Shown here piece after piece: positions 12,642 through 25,800 of a DNA stretch of 37,022 nucleotides. Position numbers and translations under genes: made by a program. Under the pieces are notes generated by a model. The model made no database searches and had not been told where the DNA came from. It saw only the letters and a list, made by a program, of their open reading frames with translations. The stretch covers positions 1 to 37,022 of the forward strand of contig JAYMTF010000409.1 in NCBI GenBank assembly GCA_036897485.1, in the 5' to 3' direction. How positions within the stretch are numbered: the stretch's first letter is position 1; every line of letters begins with the position of its first letter. The DNA is from Pelargonium nanum. Its lineage: Eukaryota; Streptophyta; Magnoliopsida; Geraniales; Geraniaceae.

Positions 12642-14303
12642 GAGCGTGCTGTGGATGCCGACAGCTACTGTAAGTTCTCCTGGTGTAATATTTTTGCGGC
12701 ACACAGGGGAGCTAGCTAACACATTCACCCCAAGTCAATTATTTATTAATTTCATTGATAGTTGTCACATACTATCCTAATTATCTCCAGAAACGATACA
12801 CATTGTGCCAATCTTGTTAAGGTCGTTGAACTATTGCGTTCACGTGCTTTTACCGCATTATTAATAGAAAACTTTCATGCTTAGACTACTGTTTCGTGTA
12901 CTCGTCTGTGACTTACGCTTTAATCTAGATGCATTCAAGGTCTTGCACATGCCATGCAAACATTGGCACATTGATCTTGACAAATTGTAGGAGTAAATTA
13001 GACAGCTAAGCATGAAGTGGATAGAGATATAATATAGATGATGAATGTCCTAGGATTATTGGTTTTTCTCCTATCAAAGCATCATCTGCACGAGCTATTG
13101 TCACTTTGTTTTTGTAATTTGTAGCTGTCTTTTCGGTTTTTCCAAACCTCAGGCATGCACAAACTGATTTTACTTTTCCGAATCTGTCTTTGTTCCCCAA
13201 GGATTTTACAAGGGTTTTCCATTTTCCAACTATAGAAAGTGCATGCTCCAATTGTAGCATTTCACTAGTTTTTAAAACCTGGATTGCAGAGAATTGGAGC
13301 ATGTGCAAGGTGGTTTAAATGTGCATTTCTTATAGGTGAATACCGGTGGACTTGAATACATTTATTGCCAGACTTGTACATATTAATTGGTGCAACAAAT
13401 AAGCGAAACTGGACTTATAACCAATTTCTGGTTGACTTTCATACATTTATCGGTATGAAATCTATCGTGTAATTAGGTAGCTTTGTATTTGTAAATGCGT
13501 AAGAGAGATGTAATCACATTGGTCAGCCTTGTTTGCATACCGTTTCACAAAAACAAATTCTATATATTGAGTCGAAACCAACACCAATAACCAACTCGAA
13601 AATTTTGATTTTCTTCTCGGGCTCTAACTAAAGCAACAACATGCATATTATCAATTTTAACGATAATAGATCGTCATCGTTGAGTCCTTGTTGATAAGTA
13701 TGTCTCCCAGCAGTAGTAAACAAATCTCGTAAACTTGTAACATAACAAAAAGAAAAATAAATTATAACAAAGGAAGACAAACAAAACTTCCAATAAAAGA
13801 AGACATGTCGCAATAGAAATAAACTATGAAAATAAAGACTATTGGAATACGATTTAAAATAAAATAACATAAGAAAAATTAATCTACTAATTGTAAATAC
13901 TCTCACAAACTAGCATATATTGGAAACGAAAATGATAGCGTGACATCTATAATGAAATCGTACTATGAGCTAATAGTGACGATGAAATCAGCGGAAGAAT
14001 AAATTTAATTAGGTCAACGCTGATAAAAAATTTACGGTGGACTTGGTTTTGTCAATCTTACTTTTGTATTTGTTCAATGGAAGAAAAATCATACAAAAGC
14101 TTTGAAGGGCTATATCAATCCTGATCACATTTGCCATTAACTTTCAGACCGATAATCTTACAACAATAACCAAAACACACCCCCACCATGAACACAAATT
14201 TACATACAAATTCAAGTCCACTCGTCTACGCCTTCTTCACCAAACCAGAGAAACCAAAATGCAACACCAAAACTTCCAAAAAACAATCTCTGGTTTGTTT
14301 CTC
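12642..14303. other. intergenic region between two convergent genes
   Basis: About 1.66 kb holding the 3' UTRs of the PITP gene (plus) and the tetraspanin gene (minus). Short open frames at about 13006-13308 and 13628-13906 (minus) show no domain. The second is dominated by Phe and Leu from T-rich DNA. I see no RNA gene or recognisable repeat. Confidence 0.6.
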
Positions 14304-17300
14304 CTAAAACTGGATCCTACTAGGATGCGCCTTGGTCATTCGCGCCTCCCCGTAAGGCTCATCGTTATCGATTCGCTTATTGTTCCTGAAAGCTGCACAG
14401 GCAATGACATAGACGATTACCAGAATAATGAGCACCACAATGTTAATCACTGAAACTTTCCTCCAGCTCTTCTTGATGCTGGCCAAGACACCGGCTTTGC
14501 AGGAGTCGCAGGAATAGCACAGTTGGGCTTGATCGTTGGTCCATTTGGCGCAGTCCGGGTTGGTTCCGACCAAGCCACCTCCCTGCTGATCCCACACCGT
14601 CTCGTTCATGTAGACGTACCCGCATTCTGTTGGGGGCTTGCAACAACCAGACTGCACAAAACAAAACAAAACCACATTATAGCATTTTGAATCTAACATG
14701 ATCATTTATTGTCAAATGTTTGTCTACTCTTGACATAGAGACCAATTTGAATTAGGGATCGGATCGGACAAGAGCAATTAGCACAAATCTATTCGATCCC
14801 TTTTTGGATCGGATTTTGATTATTTTCTATCATTCAAATTCAATCTTATTTGTCGCCTCTATATGAAATAGAAATCGATCTTGAAATCAAGTCGTGCAAA
14901 GTTGCACAAACTTGCATATTTTGCATTTTGAAATTCAAAACTTAAAACCTACACCCTTTGATCAAAAACTAAAGTTCTATATTGAAGTATCATTTTTTTT
15001 TTTAAATTTCAATTTATTTTCGAGTTTTTTATTCTTTTTAACTTTTGAACTGAAGTTAACGAAATTATAATGTTTATATTTTAACACCAAATTATATATT
15101 TTTTCTTTCTCCTCATTTCTTTATTTTTTTTCTAAATTCTTATTTAGTCAGCTCTAATCTCATTTTTGTTTATCATCGTAATTATGATTTTTTATTCCTC
15201 AAACTTTTGCTCTTACACGAGCAATTTACATCAAACATAAATTATTTGTCGCTTAAAATTGCATTTAAAAGACACTATCATTCTATAAAATTATTAAAAG
15301 AAGGTATAAACTAATTACTAAATTACAGAAATAGTTTTAATTGTTTTCTAATAAATTCATGGGGAGGGACTAGATATTTTGATGAAAAAAATATTAAATA
15401 TCTATGCCTTGTAGTTGTGGGTCCTAATTATTGTGACATCCAATAAGTGATACAAAATGGTGTCAAATCAATCAAAAATGTGTATATTATGAAACAAAAT
15501 TACAAAATTGAGTGAACAATGACACCTTGCCACGAACAGATATTATTTCACCATCATAGTCTCATTAAATTTAATTATAATAAAAAAATTATTGCTTCGT
15601 TGACCATATTAAATCTGATAAAAATTTAAATATTCTTAGACAAAAGTTTGCTTGCTTTTGGAGTACCCATACTACCAAAACGTTATTGTAAATTTGTAAT
15701 TGTATTATTTAATAATTAGACTTTTTTATTCTTATCATTAAATGGGAAATTAATGAAACTCTACCTAACGAGTTAGTTGAAAATTTGAATATAAAATCAG
15801 TGTGAAAAGCATTGAAGAAACATGGAACATGGTTATGGTCATCATTCACTTCTTTTAATGTTTTATGGGTCCAAAGATTCAATTATTGATGCAATTTATT
15901 TATAAAAAAATAAGAAGAGCTTTCAAAAAATATATATATAAGAAGAAGAAAAAAAATATATCAAAAAATCTTTGGCTTTTCCTATTACATATGATTCTAG
16001 GCTTCTAGCATAAATTTATTTTATTTTATTTTTTGGTTCTTATCTTAGCTATAGCTTATATAAAACACAGAGAAAAAAGAAGGATATTCCTGGGAAAAAA
16101 AGAAGAGGATATTCAAAAAAGAAAGAGTTAAGTTCAAATGAATACTACAGATAAAGAAAAAAGAAACTAAAAAGTCAGATCATAGAAAAAGAATATATCA
16201 TATCTGAAAACGAAAAGGAGGCCATTTTTCAAAATTTCATAACGTGCACTGAGAATTTGAATCCAAACTCGAAAGAAATTCAATTTATTTAGCTGATTTG
16301 CTCCGACCAATTTTAAAATCGAGTCGGACAAACTCGTATATCTTATATTTAAAAGTGGATTTTGGTCTGATTCGTAGCACTAAACTGAAGCTACTTCAGC
16401 TTAAATATCGGTTAGGCTTTATCAATTCAAAACTCGATATTGCCACCTCTAATAAAAACTATTAGACATGAATTTGAACTGAAAAGCGACATCGTTTCAT
16501 CTATTTAATGCACAGAGTTGAGAGCACAGCTATTTTTGTAAATAGATGGTTCCTTAATGAAGCCAAACCGACCAGTGGAGTCCATTGGCTCCAATGGTTC
16601 TCTCCTTCCGCAAATTGCGGGCTTTCCTTTTATTCAAAAAAAGAATTCTATACGTACTTGAAATTAAAATAGCAAACAAATTAAAATTTAACTAGCCGTT
16701 TCGCAACCACAAATTTACTGTTACGGTCAGTATATTAATACTAAAATTGACCCTCTCAGCCAATTATGAGTGTGTGAGCACGCTCAAGAACCCCATGAGA
16801 TGTAAACCGAAAAAAAAAAAAAAATTGAACTCTCAAGTCTCAATCGCTTTAACTCTACCTCAGTCATTAATTTTTATTTTAAAGAATAAAAACAAATGTG
16901 CCTACTAAGCTACTTGAGCCAAACCATGATTTCAGGCTATCCCACATGCCTACGATCCAAATTTGACTCTACAATACAACATCAAGATCTGCCATTAATT
17001 ACTAAATATCTCCCATCTTCATAACCCACAAACATCCATCACATTTTTTTCAAAAAAATCACATAATTTCCCAAAAATTTGTTAAATTTAACTTTCAAGC
17101 GCCAAAAGAAAAAAAATCTGTCCAAATCGGTTTTGTTTGTATTTCATTGTTAGTTTTTGCTCTAAAAAGATGAGAAAATAATTTAAATGCTAAACCATTA
17201 AAACAAGTCGTTTGAAACGATTTAAGCGCTTCGAATTTTTTTTAAAATTTCGGGTTCGAATTTTTCTGCTGACGCTTCGAGTGAGTTATTTGGTTTAAGC

Positions 17301-17858
17301 GCTACTCTGTTGTGTAGCTCGAGTGATAAAAAAAATTAGAGTTACCTCGAGAGGACTGAGCTTTCGGGTATAAAACATGTCCGGCGTCTCCGGCACGCCG
17401 CCGACGGTTCGCCGGATCTTGCTACACGCTCTCGAGTCCCTAACGCACGACCCAATCTTAGCCCAGTAGCTATCATCGGCTACGCGCTCCTCCAGCCAGC
17501 CCGAGTAGTCCTGCAGGTAATAATCCAGATAGTTCCGGTTCAGAACCACCCGACCCGAGCCCTTGTCCGTGACCGCGTAGGCGAATATGATGAAGCCGAT
17601 GAGCGCGGCGATGACGAAGAACATGACGAAGAGGTAGGCCCACATGAGGAAGGTGTTGCGGTAACACGCGCCGGCGAAGCCCGCGAGTGAGACGACCATG
17701 ATGGCGACGCCGATGACGATGAGCGGCCACTGGAGGAATTTGAGGCAGTCGGTGTTGTTGGCGCGGCTGCTCAGCCAGATTCCGCCGCCGAGGATGGGGA
17801 TGGAGAGGAGGAAGGTGAGGAAGTTTAGGAGGCCGATGAGATGGTTGCTGCTTCTCAT
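14304..17858 (-). CDS. TET3: tetraspanin, TET3-type
   Basis: Four-pass membrane protein that organises membrane microdomains; the Arabidopsis relative TET3 is reported at the plasma membrane and plasmodesmata. Two exons, 17858-17346 and 14651-14304, join in phase at LSPLE|SGCCKPP, giving 286 aa (remembered AtTET3 285 aa). Membrane segments fall at about residues 8-28, 43-65, 71-95 and 237-259. The large extracellular loop between TM3 and TM4 carries the plant tetraspanin signature GCCKPP at 173-178, several further cysteines (C-Y-S-C-D-S-C) and a possible N-glycosylation site NET. The tail is RIDNDEPYGEARMTKAHPS. N-terminus RSSNHLIGLLNFLTFLLSIP and tail both resemble TET3 rather than TET8. 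Exon 1 is strikingly GC-rich against its AT-rich surroundings. The 2.69-kb intron carries transposon fossils. Family call is firm; the TET3 assignment rests on recalled sequence. Confidence 0.93.
14736..14861. mobile_element. hAT-like MITE fossil in the tetraspanin intron
   Basis: Left end TAGAGACCAATTTGAATTAG; right end reverse-complemented TAGAGGCGACAAATAAGA. The 126-bp body includes GATCGGAT repeats (GATCGGATCGGA, TTGGATCGGATTT), also seen in the copy at 1652. No clear target duplication, so the insertion is old. Confidence 0.45.
16250..16451. mobile_element. degraded hAT-like MITE fossil
   Basis: Only the right end is clear: GATATTGCCACCTCTA, whose reverse complement TAGAGGTGGCAATATC is a good hAT-type terminus. 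The left end is eroded and its position is approximate. The interior has GAGTCGGACAAACTCG and GGTCTGATTCG phrases like those in the other TAGAG-ended copies. Confidence 0.35.
16767..16815 (+). mobile_element. 5'-truncated SINE 3' end in the tetraspanin intron
   Basis: GAGTGTGTGAGCACGCTCAA followed by GAACCCCATG and TAAACCG matches the last about 45 bp of the SINE at 33116-33331, and is likewise followed by a poly-A run (about 16810-16824). Possible imperfect flanking duplication: ATTGACCCTCTCA before, ATTGAACTCTCA after. The tRNA-related head is missing. Confidence 0.55.
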
Positions 17859-18160
17859 GATGATTTGTTTTCTGGAGAGCTTGGAATTGGTTTTCCTGGA
17901 AATGAAATGCTGGTGTTTGGTGTGGGATTTTGGGAGGTTACTTTGTTGCTTGTTGTAAGTTAAAGCAAAGGAGGTAGTGAGAAAAAGAGAGGTACATGCT
18001 GCTACTCTTTATTTATTGTATGGGATTGGGATGGGTTTTTTTATGGGCACAATCTGGTGTGCACTGGGATTCAATGTACTCAGTTTTGACCTGCTGCTTT
18101 GTGTGGGTGCTGTCATGCCGTGGAATGACTTAAATAACCTCGAGTTATATATAGAAATCT

Positions 18161-18320
18161 AAACCAAACCAATGAGGTGATGATACTTCATTAAATTTTA
18201 CACATAACCCATCCAAGTGAATTGGTGGAATGACCCTCCCGGACCCATGAGTTTTAATGAGGTGTCATAACATCATTGGTGGCTTAGCCTAAGCCAAATA
18301 ATTCTTGGCTCAGGATCCTT
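18161..18320. mobile_element. MITE copy 1 of a family shared with 23594-23789
   Basis: The left arm CCAATGAGGTGATGATACTT is repeated inverted at the right arm (18255-18279), with about 20 of 24 bases agreeing. Beyond the right arm lies the near-perfect palindrome GGCTTAGCCTAAGCC (18281-18295). Most of the length aligns with the second copy, including AATGAGGTGTCATAAC and CCAAATAA. Non-coding. It lies about 300 bp upstream of the tetraspanin start codon, so it may overlap that promoter. Confidence 0.55.
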
Positions 18321-18322
18321 AC

Positions 18323-18348
18323 ATATATATATATATATATATATATAT
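18323..18348. repeat. (AT)13 microsatellite
   Basis: Uninterrupted AT dinucleotide run of 26 bp, immediately after the right end of the MITE. Likely to be length-variable. Confidence 0.95.
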
Positions 18349-18360
18349 CAGTTGATCTAT

Positions 18361-21200
18361 ACAATAGGAGTAGTCACTCTTATTTTCTAACTCAAAACTC
18401 ACTACATTCCGTTAGGAATGAGGCTCGAACTTGAGATCTTAAAAGAATTTCAAAGCGTTTAAACCACTTGATCCAACATGCCTTGACAATTGGTATTGCT
18501 GGTTTATTTTGTTGCAAAATACATGAAAAAGGGTTTAAAATTTTGTTTACAATGTGTGGATAGGAGATATGTGGAGGAAGATGTTAGATTCATTTTTTAT
18601 GGTTGTTTTTTGTATTGATGTTATACTATTTGTTAGTGGGAAGCTAATACTTAATGCACTTAAAATGAAATGCATACTAGTTTAAATGAAATACGTTCTA
18701 AAAAGTTACGTGGTAAAGAGATATTGTCTAAATATATGAAAAGTTGAGCTCGAAAATTTTGATTTTACAAAAATTGAAATATGGTTGTACCAATAAGAAA
18801 AATGAAATGTATACTTGGTTTAGATTTTATGAAGTGGCTTCACTCAATCACTATAGGACTTGCTTTTAATGCAATCTATGGACTTTTTACTTAACTTGTA
18901 GGGTTTATCTATTGTTGCTCATTAAGAACCTCTCATGACTTGATTTTTATTGGACTATAAATTTTCGGTAGCCTATTCTTTCCTCTTTGACTTTCCTACT
19001 TTTGCTCTACAAAGAAACAGAAAAGAAGAAGAAACTTTTTACTTTTAGCACTTAAAATTTGTGTAATCCATAGTATTTGAGTCTGAAGGTAACAGCTACT
19101 CAAAGTAGAGAAACTATATTTAACTGTAATTTTTTTTTGCTTATCAAGTTATCCTCGCCATTTTATTTTTATTTTTTGAACTCAACCGAAAAATTATATT
19201 AATTGAAATCTAAAGCTAACAACGGTAAAACATTCTAAGGAGAAGCGACTCCCTCCCACGTAGTCCAATCTAATAAAAGCTCTGAGAACCTAGTTAAAAT
19301 ATTAGCAACTCAGTTCGAAAACTGTCTAGTAATTAAACGAAAAATCTATCTTTTCAAACTCGGCTGCTAATTACTACTCCAATTTAATATTTTTAGAATA
19401 AAGTGAAATATATAGAGAGGGCTTGAAATTGAATTGGGTGGTGATATGTTGTGAAGCGTCACAAGTTTGAGTGACCATGATATACTACGTTGTACATATT
19501 ATATGCTCAGTCACAGAATCACACACAACACAAAGGTGACGGTTATTGTTGTGCCGACCACATCATCTTGTTCCGCAAAAGTAGCCGATCAGATCCAACC
19601 GTCCAAACCGGAGAGGTGGGCCCATCTTCCAAGAGGCAAACAAAAGTTACCAACTCCATGCAAAATCAGTCGGTACAATACTACAAATCGGTAAATTTTG
19701 TTTCGTTTATGTAACCATCTTACATGCTACTACGTCTCCTATTTTCTTTTTCCTCCAAACATCATATTTTTAAAAAGGTAAATAAATTTATTCAAACAAA
19801 AAAAAGTAAATCAATTAAAGAGATGTTTTTTTTTTTTCCGGTTTGTACTATGGGATTTCTGAGCGGGTCCGCACACTCGAGGTTGCCACATTTAAGCCGT
19901 TTTACTACACCCAGGCTAATCCACATTCGAGGTTGTTCACAGTTAAAGTCTTCACTTCTTCCCATGAATGCGTTGAGCGGAGACCGAACGCAAACGCTCT
20001 TTCCACTCACGCAATTTGTGTTGCCAACTGCGCCTCGGATGTTTTGTACTCATCCCAAATCCGTTTTGTCATTTTGATTTGAGAGAATTTTAAAAGATGG
20101 ACAATCAGTGTGGCCCACACTATGTGGGCATGTCGACAGGTATGAAATGTTGCTTGGGTTTGGGCCATACAAACTTTTTGACGGACCGGGCCCACCTTCA
20201 TTTTCATACCAAATACAAAACCTCTCACACTCATTCTCAAATAAATTTTCAAATCTCTATCCAATGGTTTTGAACTATTGAGAGGATTCGAATATTTTTT
20301 GTCTCTCAACTGTCAACTACGTTAATGAACTGAGGAATTTCGGTAAATATTCTCATTGCCATTAACCTTGGTATTTTTATTGTCTATGGTTGATGGCAAT
20401 ATTTAACCAGCTGACTAAATATAACTTTTGTCGGAGAAGACAAAACAAAATTTCAATTTCCTCTAATAACAATTACGAACAAGCCTTAAAACAAATCAAA
20501 ACACAAAACCGTTGGTCCACGTCACACACATGCATCATACATGCGTTAAATAAACATACCACAATCCGCTTTCCAAAATTGATATTTGAACGACCACCAA
20601 GCAGAAAAGAACGACGAATGATTGGAAAAAAATCACTAACATTGTTTAGCGGACTTTTTATTTTGGGTGGAAATGAACATAATTTTTGTTTATATTTTTG
20701 CTTGAAAAAAAAAAAATTGTTTAGATTTTGGGCCTTCAGTTGGCACCCAATAACTACATTAGATGGACCTAAACGGCCCATTTATCTCTCTCTTGGAGAT
20801 TCTGGGCCTAATTTGACAACAATAGGTCCAATCCGTTAGCCATTCTTCAAGGTTTGTTTTATGGATTTAAATTAGATGTGCAAAATATATACCAAATGAT
20901 ATAATTTATAGTATTATTTAAGATATTTGTATATAAAATTGTAATGATAAGCTATATTATCACCCTGATTTTAATTTTTTATTCATGTATTTAAAGTCCA
21001 CAAAGTTTTTGTAAACAATATTATCCAATTATATGAAATTATATTAAATTGGATGTATAGGTTCAAAAAGCAAATATAGATCTAGTTGGGTCAGGTCTGG
21101 TCCTCCTCCTATGGGCCTAAAACATTTGAAAACTGAATTTAATTTAATTTTAAATCTCAACAACTACCTGCCTCAAACGACAAATCGGTACTATCCGTCT
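18361..21200. other. spacer between tetraspanin and ICR2-like genes
   Basis: Apart from the LINE fragment at 19160-19350, no gene is recognised. An element-like block at about 18400-18480 (GAGGCTCGAACTTGAGATC, then CCACTTGATCCAAC) resembles an antisense tRNA-like or SINE remnant. The stretch 19850-20080 is less AT-rich and open in two frames, but neither translation shows a domain. GGCCCA/TGGGCC motifs cluster at 20728-20830 and near 21113, upstream of the ICR2-like gene. Confidence 0.5.
19160..19350 (-). pseudogene. LINE 3' end: decayed RNase H-like fragment, older copy
   Basis: Minus-strand reading gives NILTRFSELLLDWTTWEGVA and then, after a stop, NVLPLLALDFN, immediately followed by an A-rich tail (19161-19177 on plus as TTTTATTTTTATTTTTT). 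It corresponds block for block to the C-terminal part of the RNase H-like remnant at 31564-31945 (NVLAKSSESSLDLYAWVGP). Several in-frame stops show it is dead. It is a 5'-truncated non-LTR retrotransposon end. Confidence 0.55.
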
Positions 21201-22894
21201 AACGTTTTGATTTTCTACTGTCGTTTTTCTCCTATCTAATTTTCTCTCTCACACGCTCGCTCTAAAGCATCGCAAATTGCGCGAAGTTGAAGAAGAAACC
21301 AAAAACCAGAACCTTCTCCATAGCTTACCTTTCAAGTTTCCACGGCTGCTTCTACTTCTTCCTCTGCAATGGCGTTTTGTTCTTAGTCCAGAATCTATCT
21401 GCGTACCGGCATTTATGAGCTAGGTGAGAAGATAAGCAACTTTTGGCTATTTAATTTTTTTGAACATTTTAGAATCAATTTTGTTTGGTGGTTTGAAGAA
21501 ATGTGAGACGAACTGGTTTGAGAGACGTTTTTGGTTTCGTTTTGGACTGATTTTTGCTAAAACTTGTACATCTCAGTCACTTGAGTGTGCTTTCCGTTTC
21601 TCTCATTTTCTACTCCATTTTCTCAGCAACCAAACAGTTTGTTAGTTTTGCTTCCCTGAGGATTCTCGATTCTTCACCAAACGGAGGCTGAGGGGTAAGA
21701 TTTTTTAAACTTTTGGCTATTTTTACGATCAATTATTGCTGGCGATGAGGTTAATTTTGATTTTGTTTTTCAATGATACCAATGCCTTGGTGTCTGTGAA
21801 AGGTTTTTGAGTTTTGGCTTAGTCTGTACACAGTGCTTGACATCTGGAACTTGAGGTGTCCTCAAGCGTTTCCTCAAGACAAGCGAATCTCTGGAAGGAA
21901 AATTTTATGCTGTGTCTTGACTGTCTTCATTTAAGCTTCTCTTTGTCCTTTTGGTTTTGTTTCGTTTTCGATGCAAGCTTGTTGTTGATTTCGAGCTCTG
22001 CATTATTCGATTTTTATGCAATTTTGAGCTTTATCTGTTTATACTATTGTTTTGGATCTTGAGTCCTGTATGACATGGTTTCAGATTTTTTAGTGGAAGC
22101 TTAAATTTCCTTATGAAGCTGGACCGTGATATGATCTTCTTTTTGTCAAAATTTCTATTTAAGCAAACAAATTCTCTAGAAACAAACAGATTAATGGTGG
22201 TTTGAGACATTTTTCTGACTGAATGAGGAGGTACTTGGGGCTAATTAATACTTTTCATTTTCAGTGTGCTCTTCTTATTTCTGTACCCCACAATTGACTG
22301 TGCTGTTGGCCCTCAGTTACGGAAGTAATGGAGGAAAAAAATTCACACCCTCATGATCACACACAGAAAATGTCCCTACCACGCTTAGTTATTGTTATTT
22401 TTCTGTACAAGTTAGTTTAGGGGTATATATGTAATTTGCTACTTATGGATCTCCATTGCTGAACACCCCTTGTGACTGCAATAATGGTTCTGAGCATGGT
22501 AGAAATGTGCTAGTATTGAATGAGAAATCATAAGTAACAATTACTTGAGTACTGTTTAGTGAAAGAAAAAATAATGGTGTTTTATTTTGATATTCTACAG
22601 CTGTGATTAAATGCTTTTACTGAGATTATCTTTTGCCATTATGGGTCTATATGTTATGATGATAATTGATGAGAGGGCTATGCTCAATCCATATGGTTTC
22701 ATTTATTGCTATTTCGGCTAAAAAGAAGGACTCATTTATTTTCTGTTACAGGCACATAGGATTCTGTTGTCTCAACTTGTGATTTCTCTGGACTATTTTG
22801 CAGGACTTGTGGGTCAGATATCATTTAAGTGGCAAGCTTTGAACAAACAAACTTTTTTTCATACTTGGTGTTGGTGGGTAAAAAATAAGAAATC
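21200..22894 (+). promoter_or_regulatory. probable 5' UTR region of the ICR2-like gene, with leader introns
   Basis: A CT-rich leader begins near 21240 (TTTTCTCTCTCACACGCTCG). Donor-like sites follow at about 21423 (CTAG|GTGAGA) and 21693 (GAGG|GGTAAG), and strong acceptors at about 22750 (TGTTACAG) and 22803 (TTTTGCAG) lie shortly before the ATG at 22895. This suggests a 5' UTR with one or more introns spanning about 1.3 kb. No long coding frame is present. The transcription start cannot be fixed from sequence. Confidence 0.45.
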
Positions 22895-25800
22895 ATGCAG
22901 ACTCCAAAGGCAAGGTAACTTCAAATGACTTTGTGATTATTCCGTACAGTAATGGAGTCTTGATTATATTTAACGGTTTGTCTTGTTACTTTGAGGTAAT
23001 GAGTAGTACTTTGAAGATGTGGTTTTTACCTTCTATTTTTCCCATATATTATCTATTGGCTGCACTTGAAGATTCCACCCTGATGCTGGAAATTTATGTT
23101 ATTACATTGTCCAAAGTGTTCACATCTGCTTGTTGTGGGTTTTGTTTTAATATATTGAAAAATCCAAAAACTCATATAAATCATGTATTCTGTTGAAATT
23201 TCCAAAAACTCCTGTATTGTCTCCTGCCTTGAGGCTATCGAGGACTTCTTATGGGACCTACTATTAATTTCAAGGGAACTTGGAGTCTTGTGAGAGCATC
23301 AGCTTTATTTCTATATTTTGTTTGGACCACCAGTATTTGTAGCTTCTCTCCTCTCTTAGACAGGAGGGCTAGGCATCAACCTAGGATTTTAGGTTGGGGG
23401 CTGGTGCACTGTAGTAAAATATAGTTGCCTTTTCTATCTGTATATTTGGTTATCAACTGCTATATATATGTTAAGTGCTCAATCATTTTTCATTTTTTTG
23501 TGTGTTTTTGTTAGGTATTAACAATTTTTTTGTTCATTCTTTATTCATGATAAAGTAAAATATTACGGCAATTATATTAGAGAATGAAAAATATGAGCCA
23601 TACTTTTTTGGACTTAGGCTAAGCCAAACCAGTAAAATCATGACAAGGCATTAAAACTTTAACCATACCCATCCCGATGATTATATGGGAGTGGAGTGAT
23701 CGACTAGATCCTAATGAGGTGTCATAACCTCATTGATGACTTAGACCAAGCCAAATAACTCTCGGTTTAGCTTCCTTGCTCTCATAATATAATGTGTATT
23801 CTCCCGTAACATGAGCAAAGTGAACATTTCTCAACATATTGAGGTTCCACACTACCCCAACAAGTTCCTTATGATAGAAATTGGCTGTGGTTTCTACATG
23901 AGTACTACTGTTTTCCTCCCATTAAATTTTATTGTTCTATTTTCTTATGATTTGGACAGTTTTCTTAATGTGCATGTTTATCCTTTTTCTTTCTTCCAAA
24001 TAGAAGTGGCTCCTCAGAAGTGCCTCAAAGAGTTTCTCCTAAAGCTGTTCGCCAACTGAAACCCACTGGGTTAGAATCTGATTCTGCATCTTCTTCAAAT
24101 CAAGCCAATAGATCACCAAAAGATAGAAAGCCTAAAGTCGTTGAGCGCAGGTCACCAAGGAGCCCAGTGTCTGAGGTACTTCATTATATTTGAGCCTAAG
24201 TGTCTAACAGTAATTGCTTCTCTATGCCATTCAGATAATGTCAGTAGGAGCTAAAAATAAGGATAGCATATATGACTAAGTGTCATGGTTTCTTTTTGTT
24301 AGAGGCAACAATGAAGCTCTATCTAGGAAGTAGTCACATTTAAAATTGTAACACATATAATTCCCTAGAACAAGGTTGCTTTTTTCAGTAATATATCTGA
24401 CGATCAAAGATCCCTTAGCAAAATTACGTTGTTGAAAATTTTCTTCATTAAAAAGTTGGGCTTTAGCAATTGCGTTCATTAGATTTCTATTTACATGCTA
24501 TTTTGTTTTTCTGCTCACTTCTGCATATCCACGTGCAAGCTTATATTTGATATGCAGCATTTCCCGTTTCACCAAATAACTTTGTATAGTAAGGAAAGGA
24601 AAGAACAACCTCTGAGTTTTCTTTTTTTGGTTGATCCAGAAGAAGCGCCCAAGCAGAATATCTGAATTGGAGTCTCAGGTTTCTCACCTTCAAGAGGAGC
24701 TGAAGAAAACAAAGGAGCAGCTGAGTTCATCTGAATCATGGAAGATGCAAGCACAGCAAGATGCCGAGGAGTCCAAGACGCAGCTGTTGGCCTTGACTTC
24801 AAAACTGGAAGACTCCGAGAAGCAGCTTTTGGAGTTGTCTGCCTCCAAGGAAGCTCGCATTGTTCAGATCCAAAAGAATTCTCTGGAAAAAGATCAAGCA
24901 TGGCAGTCCGAGCTAGAGGCTATCAAGAAGCAGCACTCACTCGACTCATCTGCTTTGGCCTCTGCGCTGAATGAGATTGAGCAATTGAAGGTCCAGCTTG
25001 AAACATCACCTAAATCTGAGGCTGTACAGCCTGAGCATGCAGATTCAGCAAATACAGAGCTCCATAGCTTGAAAGAACACTTGGCGGAGACTCTTTTGCT
25101 AGTGGAGAATATGAAAAACCAGCTAAGGGATTGCAAGGAATCAGAAGCTGAGTCCAAAGCGCTGGTTAGTGAAACCCTAAAGCAACTGGAAACTGCTAAA
25201 AAAACTGTTGAAGTGCTAAAGACAGAAGGCATGAAAGTAACAGAAGCTTATAACTCTATTGCTTCGGAGTTGGAACAGTCAAGGATTCGAGTGAGCTCAC
25301 TAGAAGAATTTGTTGGCAAAAGTAACTCAGGGCCCATTGATGCAAGCACTGACCGTTCTAGAGTTCATGAAGATGGTCCTAAAATTGAACCGAAGGTTGA
25401 AGAACAAAACCTAGAGGATCCAAACGAGCTTCAGTTAGAGCTTTGTTCTTTAAAGTCTGAAGTGGGGCAGTTAAGGTGTGATCTCGAATCTGTCGAGGCC
25501 AAATATCGAGAAGAACAAGTACAAAGCACAGTTCAAATACAAAATGCTTATGAACTGCTCGAACAGACAAAATCCAGACTGAGTCTGAGAGAGGCTGAAC
25601 TTCATGCAGAGCTAGAGAAAAGAAAGATTGAAATTGAAGAATTGAAGGCAAATCTGATGGATAAGGAAACCGAACTGCAAGGTATTGCTGAGGAGAATGA
25701 AGGGTTAAATTTAAAACTCAAGAAAAGCCAATCTCACCATATAGATTCTGAACTCGATCAGGAGCTGAACAAATTAAGGCAAGATGTGGCGAAATTGCGA

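Larger units (their letters stand above)
14652..17345 (-). other. 2.7-kb intron of the tetraspanin gene
   Basis: Very AT-rich intron with donor GAG|GTAACT and acceptor TGTGCAG. It contains two TAGAG-ended MITE fossils (14736-14861 and about 16250-16451) and a truncated SINE 3' end (16767-16815). Near the donor (17220-17305) the phrase TTTAAGCGCT appears twice. I find no coding exon inside. Confidence 0.7.

Noticed and set aside
18400..18480. Antisense tRNA-like block (GAGGCTCGAACTTGAGATC, then CCACTTGATCCAAC)
   Set aside because: Resembles B- and A-box complements, but too degraded to define a SINE or tRNA; noted only in the spacer entry.
19843..20082. Moderately GC-rich segment open in more than one frame
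   Set aside because: Neither translation resembles a family I know and there are no matching splice sites; left as unassigned spacer.
20390..20839. 149-aa plus-strand open frame
   Set aside because: No domain, includes a poly-Lys run from a poly-A tract, and lies in low-complexity DNA upstream of the ICR2-like gene with site II motifs inside it.
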